Origin: Rhynochetos jubatus
Taxonomy: Eukaryota; Chordata; Aves; Eurypygiformes; Rhynochetidae
Direction of reading: 5' to 3'
NCBI GenBank assembly: GCA_027574665.1
Contig: CM050690.1
Coordinates: forward strand, 41,593,665 to 41,657,664
Length of the DNA: 64,000 nucleotides
Position numbers and translations under genes: made by a program. The notes beneath the pieces are model-generated. The model was not told where the DNA came from and ran no database searches. It saw only the letters and a program-made list of their open reading frames with translations. This document shows, piece after piece, positions 36,709 to 46,802 of this stretch (position 1 is its first letter; the number at the start of each line of letters is the position of its first letter).

Positions 36709-37255
36709 TGTCCACTCATCTAACGCAAACTTCCCAAGCTTCCCTGTGAGGATGTTTGCGAGAGAGCATCTAAAGCTTTGCTGAAGCTGAGGTAGACAAC
36801 ACCCACTGCTCTCTCCTTATCCACCCAGCAAATCATGTCATCATAGAAGGGTATCAGATTGGTCAAGCATGATTTCCCCTTGGTGAATCCATGTTAACCA
36901 CTCCCCAGTAACTTTGTCTTCTTTTACATGCTTAGAGATGACATCCAGGATGAGCTGTTCCATCACTTTCCCAGAGGTGAGGCTGACTGGCCTGTAGTTT
37001 GCTGGGTGTTCCTTCTTGACCTTTTTGAAGATTGGTGTGACATTAGCTTTCCTCCAGTCTTCAGCCACCTCTCCTGTTCTCCGTGACCTGTCAAGGATTA
37101 TGGAGAGTAGCTTGCCTATGACATCTCTAGGTCCCTCTGTATTTGTGGGTGCGTCCCATCAGGGCCCATAGGTTTGTGGGTGTCAAGTTTGCCTAGATGA
37201 TCTCTAACCTTGGTCATCCTTGACCAAGTGAGGTCCTTTCTCTGGGTTTTCTCTC

Positions 37256-37558
37256 TTACCTCCAGAGTAAGGTCTGTAATTCCTCAGTGTTGCACTTAGT
37301 AGTAAAGACTAAAATAAAAAAGGCATTCAGAAACTGCACTTTCTCTACATCCTCTGTCACCAGGTCACCCACCTCATTCAGTAGTGGGCCCACATTTTCC
37401 CTAGTCTTCCTTTTGCTACTGAGGTACTTGAAGAAACCCATGTTAGTGTCCTTGACATCCCTCACCAGGTTTAAGTGAGCCCTAGCCTTCCTCATTGCCT
37501 TTCTGCATACTCTGACAACATTCCTATATTCCTCCCAAGTGACCAGTTTCTTTTCCAC
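37256..37558 (-). pseudogene. CR1 ORF2 remnant: linker between endonuclease and RT
   Basis: This open stretch carries the basic region RVCRKAMRKARAHLNL and FFKYLSSKRKTRENVGPLLN, typical of the CR1 region preceding the reverse transcriptase. It loses frame after LNAFF, where the family normally has an AFF-SVFT-like sequence. Confidence 0.8.
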
Positions 37559-38158
37559 ATTTTATAAACTGTCTTCTCCCATTTAAGTTTATCCAGAAGC
37601 TTCTTGCTCATCCATGCAGGTCATCTGCCTCCTTCGCCTGATTTCCTACTCTTAGGGATGCATTGATCTTGAGCTTGAAGGAGGTGATGTTTGAATATTA
37701 ATCAGCTCTCTCGCTGAAGACCCTTCCTTCTAGAGCCTTTGCCCATGGGATTCCTTCAAGTAGGTCTTTGAAGAAGCCGAATTCAGCTCTCCTGCAGTTC
37801 TGGGTTGCATTTCTACTTTTTGAATTGCTACTTCCATGCAGGATCCTGAACTCCACCATCTGGCTGCAGCTTTGTCACTGTAGTCAAAGCTTCCCCCAAC
37901 CTTCACATCCCCAACTAGTTCTCCTTTGTTTGTCAGAACAAGGTCTAGTGGCGCACCTCTCCTCTTTGATTCCTCCACCACCTATGTCAAAATTTTATCA
38001 TCAGTGCTCTGCAGAATCTGCCTGAACTGTGTGTGCCTGGCTGTGTTGCCTTTCCAGTAAATATCAGGGTGGTTAAAGTCCCCCATGAGAACCGTGGCTA
38101 CACACAGCAGTGTCTCACATATTTGCTGTCCCTTAATTCTTATCCATAAGCTCTCAAC

Positions 38159-38386
38159 TCATTCTTCATCCACCCCTAGGCAGAAGTCAGTACATTCCTG
38201 TTGCTCTCTCAAATAAAGAGCAACTCCACCACTTCGTCCTGCTGGTCTGCCTTTTCTGAAAAGCGTGTAGCCATCCATGACAGCATTCCAGTCCTGCGAG
38301 CTATCCCACCGTGTGTCTGTAACTGCAATAAGATCATGGCCCTGTGACCACGCACAGGACTCTAGTTCTTCCTGCTTATTTCCCAT
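38159..38386 (-). pseudogene. CR1 ORF2 remnant: apurinic-endonuclease-like domain
   Basis: In LINE endonucleases this domain nicks target DNA. The segment contains VTDTRWDSS, where related CR1 copies have an ITET-type motif carrying the catalytic Glu. Here that Glu position reads Asp (minus-strand codon at 38,315-38,317). SGGVALYLRE follows. Only a middle part of the domain is continuous; sequence between about 38,090 and 38,140 appears shortened relative to other copies. Confidence 0.8.
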
Positions 38387-38610
38387 GCTGCATGCATTGG
38401 TCTACAGGCATTTCAGAGGAGTAGTTGAGCATGCAGGTTTCCCTGGAAGGGGCAAGAGTATCCACCACAGCCATACACACCCTTGAGGCGGTTGGCCTTC
38501 TGTGTCTCATCTTGGGAGTCAGCTAAGGAACATTTGTCACTGCTCTGGTTGGCCTGGCTTATTCCACAGTTGGATTGGAGCATTGCCATCCTGGATCTCA
38601 TCCTCTGAGT

Positions 38611-41600
38611 CCCTCAGTTTAAATATTCCTTTAGTAATAATACTACACAAGCAACTACTTAAGCTGTTGCCATGATCTCATCTATCCTGAGGTTCTTAGT
38701 TTCTTCTGTACAAAGAGGCACAACTACCATCATTTTGTGTAAAGTGACCCAGCCTCTTCTGCCACAGGAATTCAAACATGCACCAGCTGGTATTTATCTG
38801 GGAGATACAAAAGCAGGTTAATGGCAGATATGGAGTGGCACATAGAAAATGCATAACGAGCTACTGACATTCATGTCAGGCCATTCCGATTGTCTTCCCA
38901 CTATATTCCACAGTGTTACATCAATAATTGATGTCCTGAAATAATGATGCTTTCTAATCAGAGTAGAAGTGTGCTTATGGAATGTTAATTAGTGATTATT
39001 TGAGATGATTTTTTGCAAAAAATGACAAAATAGTTGTCAGGCCTCAGCCTGGGGAATTCTGGTATTATCTGTTACTTCACTGACAATACGGAAAAGATCT
39101 AGTTGTTTTTAAGAGAACATTGTAAGTTGTCTCATACTGCTCTGCAGAACTGTTAGAATATGAAAACTGTTGAAGGTTATGGGTTCACCGGCAACTTTTC
39201 CTCACTTGGGAATAATCTGTTGCTGTTTTAGAGTATAAACAAACCTGTTAATGTTAAAATAATTGTTTAAGACTTTTTCTTATGCTTGGATATTCAGTAT
39301 AAGTGCTGAGACTTGCAACTTGGCTAGAGGCTGCAGCAAACAAACATCCTGTCAAGTGCCTGGCACTCTGTGTTCCTGCATGATTGGCAGGAAACAGTGT
39401 GTTTGGGGAAAGGGAAGATGGACATTACAAAAACTATAAACTTGTTTTCCCAAAACAATAGCATGATAAAAAACCAAAGGAGACTTTTATTAAAATATTT
39501 GCTGTTAGAATAGTGAGTTACACTGGGGGAGGGACAGGGAGAGGGTGTGATTGTTTAATACATAACTGGGGCATAATATAACTGACACATTATACGCATT
39601 TTCTGGTAGGCTGTGCATCTGCCCCAATTTAGTATGTGTGGAACTGAAACCAACTACCCATATGTGCTCACCCCATTGGGGTTCATTTCTAGTATATTGT
39701 ATTAACGTTAGCTGCTATGTTACCTTGGTCAGACTAGATCTGTCTTCACTATCACTGGGCAATGCAGATGTCCTTCTGCTTATTTGGTCTGTTACAGCTC
39801 AAACCACAAGGCAGACCAGGTGTTTTTGTCCCGCTAGTGCCATCCTAGCATTGTGCAGAAGGTTGGCTTTAATCTCTGTAGGGTGTTGTATGCTAGTCTA
39901 GCTGGCAAGAGATGCAGTACGAGTGTGCTGAACAAGCATGTTCCCCAGCTGCTTGGGCAATGTCTCCTCCCCAGTCACTCTCTGAGACTCCTAGTGCTGT
40001 GCTGTGGTCCTGGAAGCTCCTAAAGTGGAGGAGAGTGAGGGAGCTCTTTATACAATTGCAATCCTACAGCCTGAAAGCCTTCCTCCTGAAAAGCAGACTG
40101 AAGCAATTTGTAAGTTTTATACATCTATACAGGCAAACAGGTAACTAATTTAACAATCTATACAGCAGCCAAGCTGGTAAGGCATGTCAGGAGTGGACTG
40201 CTGAATCAGACTGTATTTGAAGGACAGTCAAAACTGGGAAGTGGAATTTCCCTTTTTTATTATCTCTTCCCAGTAGGCATATCTAGAAATATACCTGCTT
40301 GTCTGTGCAACTCAAAAGCATCTTCTGAAACCACTGAGATAAACTGCAGGTAGATCTTTAAAAAAGGGGATACAAAATATGCAAATAGTGACCAAGAGTG
40401 TGGTGGCAAGGATGCAAATCGACTATCATGTCTCTGAAGGAGTTCTGCACAGGACATGGGAAAATCTGCAGAACTGGGCTTTCTGTTCCATTCTGTTTCA
40501 TACTGAATTCATTGATTGTCAGCGGAATAAAAGAAATTGGAATGCTATGACTTCTAGATCTGGTTGCTATAAACATACAGGTCAAAAAGTGAAAAGGAGC
40601 TTCCAATATCGCTGGGATGAGAAATGAGATACTAGTAAATTTGTTGTTATTTGTTCAATTATGGAAGAGTTTCTGCTACTGTGGAAGGCTCTTGAACTAA
40701 AAGATGTTTATAATGTCAGCCTTTTGTTGGCGTGCAATACCATCTGACACATTTGCACCAGCAATTGCTTAATATCTATGGTGATTCCAGCAAGGAACAT
40801 AATCAGTTTTGGCATCAAATTCAAATAACAATGAGAAAGATAAGTTTCTGTTAATTGGTCAGAAATAACAGAATTTATTTGTGTTGCCTTACAGCAATAG
40901 ACCCAATACAAAGCAGGACTTGTGGTGGTTTCTCTGAAGTTATGTACTTCTCACCTACTGAGGATCTGACCAGCCATTCAAGAGCTATTATGCTGCAAAC
41001 ATGACATAGACAAGTTGAAAGGTGTAGAAGAAAATGCTGATGAGAGCCAACAGCTTGATCTCTATGGAAATTGCTGGAACACGTCACCCCCTTGGCCATT
41101 AATATATTGACATAATAGGCTACAACTTGGAAAGAATAGTCTGACTTGTGCTGTGCCTACAATTCCTTTCTTTCCTGTGCAGATGAGGTGTCTACATGTC
41201 CATGCATCACTGCAGACATTTATTCCCTTAAGTGGAGGTGGATGCTTTAGGCATCCTAGTTGGGGTACAGGGTATAAGGAGAATCCAGTCAAACTCCAGT
41301 ATGGCTATTTATTGTCTACAAGTGATGTCTTAATGTCTGAATAATGGATGTGTAGCATGAGGCAAAGAAAACAGCCAGTCCTAAGCAAACTGAGCCCTAC
41401 AGCTGCATTAGTGCCAGACCATAGTCATGACAAGTATGATAAAGATCCCACGGGAAGAAAAGGACGGTGTCATTTTTATTCTCAAAAGTTGACATGGTAG
41501 TCCTTCCTCTAGCATTGTTACTCCTTTTTACTGCAAGTGGCTAGTGGAGATTTGGACAAGGATGACCTATTTTAGACACAGCAGTAAGACTACCTCAATT

Positions 41601-44600
41601 TATCTGCATGCTCAGCAGCCCACCAAGGTGGTGTGGGCAGGTATGGCACCATGTTGAGCATGACAACGTGCTGCTCTGCCAGTCCACACCACTAAGGTCA
41701 CAGTAGCCTGGAAGATGCCTGCTAAGCTTTCTGTCTAGAGTAGTAACTGGCACTAGTTTGCTGCAGGACTCAATTTCGTTAGAAGCTGGCTGAAGCTTCC
41801 TTACATCATGCTGCATATCCTTAGGCTTAGTTTTTGCTTCAGCTTCAATCTTATGCATGTTTTTAATTAATTTATTGCAAATAATTTATTTTTGAGTTTA
41901 CAGCCATTTTTGTTCATTTTGATAAAGCTCAGGTTTCCTTACAAACGTTCTCCAGCCTTAATTAAACTCTTGCCTAGTGTCAAGAGATTCTCCTCCTGGT
42001 GAACCAATTAGCTGGTATATAGGCTGAGTGAAACATAAAAAGTGAAAGAAAACCGACAGCAAATTGTACTTGAAATGGCAACAAATATCAATGGGAGAAG
42101 CTGCGTGTAGTCATTGTTGGTCACAGTGAAGACATTTCTCTGTGAGTGGCATGTAATCTAATGATTTCACAAATGAAAGGGGGAGGAAATGCATCAATTT
42201 TCAGTGAGGTGACAGGCTCATTATATCTATAATAGCCAGGACTGGATCCCGTAAACCTTACTCATCAGAGTGAAAAATAGTTTAAGGCCATGCCATTGTT
42301 ATACATAAAATAAAGGAGAAATAAAGATGAAAATAAACATTTTTTGGTCTTTTTTTTCAACCTTTCCACCAGCAGAATGTTTCTGAAGCTGATGAAGGGA
42401 TGCTCATTCCTGTCTGCTCTGAGACACAAATCAGTCTTCTGTTCTTCTGATGTATGTCTGAGGCAAAAAGTATAATAGCAGTAATAGTAACAGTTATGCA
42501 CAAATCTCAGATAAGCAGATTGTTAGCTATGCAGCACAGTATGACAAAGCAATAACGTGAAGGTGATGTAAGCAAATACTTACACACTGCAACAACCTAA
42601 GTAGAACACTCCAATACCTTGTAATGGTTTTTTTTTTTTTGTTAGACTCTGCTCCTTCATTTAGTGCTTAAACGCAGGGACAAAGTAGAATTCAGAAGAT
42701 CATCAGGATGCCTGTGCACCAAGAGTCTTGCTGAATGTCCTTCTAGTTCCCTCCTTGCACAAGAACTGGCAGCTGGGCAGCATGTGGTGATTGTAGGTCT
42801 GTACATCAGTGATCCTAAGGAAACAACCTCACATTCACTGCTCTATTTCTGTCCTGGACAGAAAAGTAATGTTTGGAGACGTACAGAAAAAAACCCCAAA
42901 TCAACAATTATACATTCTTTTGAGCCTAAGATCATTTTAAAATAATTTTCATCTAAAAGGAAACCAGAAATGTTTGTGCTTGTTTGAGAATATCCATCTC
43001 CAAGGATAAGAGTTGTCCTGTGCCAGCCGTGATATGCCATGTTGAGGAAGAAGATAATGGAAAATAAAATGAAGCGAAAGGAAGACAAGGCAAGGGGAAT
43101 GAAGATGGAGCATTCTCATACAGGGAGGACAGAGGAATTTGATCAGGACACCCAAATCAGTAATCTTGGTAAAACGTTCCTCAAAATCTTAAATGTGAAA
43201 TACCCAGAGTTTTACATTTCATACTGAAGATGAAAAGTGAAAACTATTATTTGATTCTGGGAATCAACATATGAAGCAATGGGGCATACTGTAGGGTATG
43301 CCCAGTCCTATAAAGTGCTTTCTTATGCAGAATCAATACAATAAAGATGCATTTTAACGGAGGCTGCATTGTGTTAGCATTATTTTATGGCAAATCCTTC
43401 CTTTACCAATTGATAAAAAGGCTGATTTACTTGTAGAGTTTAATTCTACTCCGATTAGTGATCACTTCATCACTTGAAATGCTAGAGCAGGGGGGAATTA
43501 GAAGGGAGGGAACTAGTTTCCTATTTGTCTTTAAAATAAAAGGCATTGGACACCTGGCACCCTATAAATACTGTGACACTGTACGACGGCAAACATGGGC
43601 ACAATGCAGTGCTTATTCTCAGTTGGAATCCATCTGTACACTACAGTAGTAAGACAAAAGAGGATTGTTAGCACTTAAAGGCACCTTGACGCAGTCATAC
43701 CACTTGACTGTTTTATTAATTGCCCCATCTGTTAAGTGAGAACTTTCTGACATATGTTGGTACGTGCTCTTAAACCCCTTGGTCTGCTTCCTATTGGTTC
43801 CACATGTGTTTGTATTTGTTCTCAGTAGGCAGAGATTCCAGAGAGAAAATGAACCGCTGCAGATCGATTGCAGTATCAGTCATGCAGAAGACATGGTAAA
43901 ACATGCCACTTCAGTCTGGTTTGCTGTTAACCCTTTGAACACAGAAAAGTAGGGGGTGGGGGAGAGAGAGAAACCGGTTAGCTGCCAAAGATACTACTGG
44001 GGGAAATTGGTACCATGACTTCTAAATTACTCATCTTGTTAGGGGCTCTCTGCCTTCTAATAATTCTTCACAAATTACATTTCCACTGCTGCCTGTCTTA
44101 GAGTTATGTCCTTTAGTACAGCCAAACCAGACAGTATTAGGATGATGTGGAAGATTATGGTTCTGTGCTGAGTATTCCTGCCCATTCTGCACCGCCTGGA
44201 TAATTCTCTGACAAAATTACTGTGACGATAGCAGTGAATGAGGCCTGAAGTGACAAAAGCCAGAGCATTTAAAGGTAAGCCATGATTCCCACCAGCAGGA
44301 ATAAAACAAAGACATGGTGTTTGCAGAAGGTGTAGGCCCACCTCCCTGAATTTTTTGGTTGGCATTTATGGTGTTTCTTGGAATTATATTCTAAAACACA
44401 AATTTAAAAGACATTAAGGAAGAAGTTGTAATTTGAAGATGTGGATAATAATTTAAGGCACTTCTATCTATTGAGAAAGTGGCATTAAAATCAAAAGACC
44501 AACTTTATTTGAACTCACAGGTAGAAAAGCAGTATTCTTATTAGTTGAAAAGGACTGGCAGTGTTCTACTTGGCCAGGGCTCTGAAACCTTGGTGACAAA

Positions 44601-44809
44601 TTTCTGAACTTTGAAGATGACTCTTGTGCATTGTGCACATGTATTCATAAAATTATGCTTGAGAGAGGCAAGTAGGACCTGTTTTCTCCAAAATACAAGG
44701 CAGCATAGAAATCTTCTTCTGTTATAGTGCTACAATTGTGCTGACTGCTGACTGCAAAGCCTGTTAAAACCTACATTAAATGCAAAAGTGCACATTATCC
44801 AGTCATTTC
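38611..44809. other. Gene-free sequence between CR1 and the retroviral remnant
   Basis: About 6.2 kb with no supported gene, LTR or CR1. Short open frames (for example at 39,638, 40,358-40,627 and 42,664-42,945) show no family resemblance or exon signals. A T run occurs at about 42,628-42,640. Sequence complexity is ordinary. Confidence 0.6.
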
Positions 44810-44946
44810 TCATAGAATCACAAAATAATTTAGGTTGGGAAAGACCTTTAAGATCATTGAATACAACTGTAAATGTAACACTGCGAGGTCCACCATGATA
44901 CCATGTCCCTAAGCACCTCATCTACACATCTTCAGATGCAGTATAC
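44810..44946 (-). mobile_element. Short CR1 3' end fragment, minus strand
   Basis: On the plus strand it starts CATAGAATCACAAAATAAT and continues GGTTGGGAAAGACCTTTAAG and CCATGTCCCTAAGCACC, the typical reverse-complement look of a CR1 3' UTR. About 140 bases are recognisable. This is a common size for severely 5'-truncated CR1 insertions. Its older end fades near 44,946, close to where the retroviral remnant begins. Confidence 0.85.
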
Positions 44947-44982
44947 TGAAAAGTGCAGAACCCTGAAGAACTAGCATAATAT

Positions 44983-45396
44983 TTGGAAGAAGTATGCTGT
45001 CACCCTGGCAGTTCCAAGGAGACACAGATCATTTCAATGTGTTGGGGCCTGGCCCATGCCTACCAAGCTTTGTTCAACACTATTCAGCACCCTCAAATGG
45101 AAGAGAGGGTCTCTGGATCTGACAAAGCAACAAGCGCTGTGCCTACTCCAACCCCAGTGGTAGGCATTGTGGCTACTCCAGCTGTGGCGTTGGACGTTGA
45201 GGCTACTCCAACCCCCCCAACAGGCACTGTGGCTGAATCAGAGAATCAAACTCTGCTGGTATCAGTTGTTCCTATACAAAAGAAAAAAATCTGGAAGTGG
45301 AAATCGTCTCATTCAGCAAGGGATGAAGAAGTTACTTTGAAGAGGGATCAGGAGAAAGAGATGGAGTCATACTACTGTGAAGCAGGGCCATCTTGA
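44983..45396 (+). pseudogene. Retroviral gag remnant, N-terminal part
   Basis: An open stretch without an ATG at its start (the frame opens after a TAA at 44,977-44,979). The visible protein has an EEVCCHPGSS start, a HAYQALFNTIQHPQ helix-like segment, a Pro/Thr/Val-rich tandem repeat encoded by 45,141-45,230, and a Lys/Arg- and Glu-rich charged tail. The product looks like the matrix-to-linker part of gag. It ends at a TGA at 45,394-45,396, after which homology resumes in another frame. Confidence 0.65.
45141..45230 (+). repeat. Three exact-period 30-bp tandem repeats in the gag remnant
   Basis: The units 45,141-45,170, 45,171-45,200 and 45,201-45,230 each begin with G(G/C)CTACTCCA and encode a ten-residue motif starting A-T-P. 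A partial fourth unit (GGCTGAATCA) follows. The period is exactly 30 bp, so the array keeps reading frame. Confidence 0.85.
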
Positions 45397-45507
45397 GAAC
45401 AGAAGAGGGAAGAGAGGCAGGTTTTGCTCAGGGAGGAGGAAGATGAAGCACTCATAAATGAGGTGGTGGTAACCACCTGATCCTTATCCCTCAGTGAGCT
45501 GTGAGAT

Positions 45508-45873
45508 GTGCAAAAAGACTTCAGCCATAGTCCAGTCGAGCACATGATCACCTGCCTGATCCCATGCTGGGATAACGGGGCAAATAGTCTGGAATTAGAG
45601 AGTAAGTCAGTCAAGCAACTGGGACTCCTTACTAAGGAAGGGGGCATTGACAAAATGATTGGAAAATGTAGACAAATCTTAAGATTTTGGAGGCAACTCC
45701 TGTCAGGCATGAACTATCCCTGCAAGGAAGATGTTGCATGTCATCCACGTAAGTGGACCACCACTGAAAGAGGCATCCAGTACCTGATGGAATTAACTAT
45801 CCTGGAGGTGATTTATGGTAACCTGGATAATGATCAGGTATCCAACCATCCAGATGAAGTTAAGTGCATGTGA
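45508..45873 (+). pseudogene. Retroviral gag remnant, central part (capsid-like region)
   Basis: This open piece follows a SLSELRDVQKDFS-like stretch (codons from about 45,484) and contains LIPCWDNGANSLELES, then GGIDKMIGKC and ERGIQYLMELTILEVIYG. Helix-rich and with conserved tryptophans, it resembles the capsid region of gag. It ends TGA at 45,871-45,873. Homology-like sequence may continue in broken form to about 46,350, including a basic, Cys-containing stretch that could derive from the nucleocapsid region. That last point is weak. Confidence 0.65.
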
Positions 45874-46562
45874 CCCAAGTGGTGAAAGTTTATACAGAGT
45901 GCATGAATATGACACGCCAACTTGTTGGCAGGAATAACCTGGAAACATGGAGAAGAACCAACAGTGGATGAATTGGCTGGTCAACTTTGGCAATAAGAAA
46001 AGAGTCTCTCTTCCTCCCTATGGGCCTGTTTCTTAGCTGTAGAGAAACTGTTAGACATTCTAGCTGAGAAGCTATCTGAGGAACTGTCCCGGCAGTTCAA
46101 GTGATTCAAAGAGGATATGCCCTGCTACCACCTCTATGAACCAGTATTTCAGCTATTAGGAGTAGAGGGTACACATCACAGGTCATCCTGTGGTTTTACT
46201 TGCGTGACCATGGAGAGGACATGAGGAAGTGGGATGGAAAATATTCCTTGACCCTTAGAGCAATGTGTGTGTGTGTTGCAGGGAAAAACAAGGACAAAAA
46301 GGGCTACTGGTTCTTCCAGGAGAACTGCTGCTCTGGTTTCCAGCAGGCAGCTCCCGAGACAGAGTAGGAGAGCTGATCTTTCTTCAGATCCTCTTTTGAA
46401 GGAACTTCCGATTCATATCTACAAGAGGTGAGTAAGGAAGATTATAACCAGGAATAGTGTGGTTCTGCCTCAAGCCATGTAGAGGAAAGGGACAAACTGG
46501 TTTACTGGACTGTGTGGATTGGATGGCCTGGCACATCAGACGCATAGGAATATAACGCTTTA

Positions 46563-46802
46563 GTGGACACAGGTGCACAGTGTACTCTAATGCCATCGAG
46601 ATATATAGGGCCAGAACCTACCTGTATTTCTGAAGTGACTGTGGGATTCCAACAGCTAACTGCATTGGAGACCGAAATGAGCCTAACTGGGAATGAATGG
46701 CAAAAGCACCCCGTCATAACTGGCCCAGAGTTACAATCATTACCATCTTTTCTTAAAAACCTCGAATTAGAGATAAAGCAAGCATGTAATGGTACTGTGT
46801 AA
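46563..46802 (+). pseudogene. Retroviral aspartic protease (retropepsin) remnant
   Basis: The first residues read V-D-T-G-A, with the catalytic DTG triplet encoded at 46,566-46,574, the hallmark of retropepsins, which cleave the gag and gag-pol polyproteins. Recognisable sequence continues to NEWQKHP and TGPE (about 46,735), and then unrelated sequence follows up to the stop at 46,800-46,802. Only the N-terminal half of a protease is present; the flap and the C-terminal segment are missing. There is no intact frame upstream. Confidence 0.7.

Larger units (their letters stand above)
36304..38610 (-). mobile_element. CR1 LINE fragment, minus strand, endonuclease to RT, 3'-truncated
   Basis: Read on the minus strand this copy gives, in order: an endonuclease segment (LIAVTDTRWDSSQDW, then GGVALYLREQQ, about 38,386-38,159); a linker with LDLVLTNKGELVGDVKVGGS (about 37,950-37,880); the inter-domain part with KRKTRENVGPLLNEVGDLV (about 37,420-37,350); the RT fingers with PANYRPVSLTS (about 37,010-36,975); and the NDLD...TDDTKPGG catalytic region (about 36,565-36,515). 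The coding sequence stops near 36,304, before the C-terminal domain and the 3' UTR with its octamer tail. It belongs to a different CR1 subfamily from the copy at 33.4-35.1 kb. Many frameshifts and internal deletions show it is dead. Confidence 0.9.
44960..46740 (+). mobile_element. Endogenous retrovirus fragment (gag to protease), decayed
   Basis: This is an old retroviral copy in the host genome. Gag-like coding is recognisable in at least two open pieces (44,983-45,396 and 45,508-45,873), and a retropepsin-like piece follows at about 46,551-46,735. Resemblance to gag-pro sequence of bird endogenous retroviruses is from general familiarity and should be searched. No LTR, primer binding site, reverse transcriptase, integrase or env was seen next to it. 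The match fades at about 46,735-46,740, inside the protease region. Multiple stops and frameshifts separate the pieces, so no product is possible as it stands. Confidence 0.75.

Noticed and set aside
36428-38486. Plus-strand open frames of 60-85 codons
   Set aside because: Antisense shadows of the minus-strand CR1 ORF2.
45372-45710. 112-codon minus-strand frame
   Set aside because: Antisense of the retroviral gag remnant.
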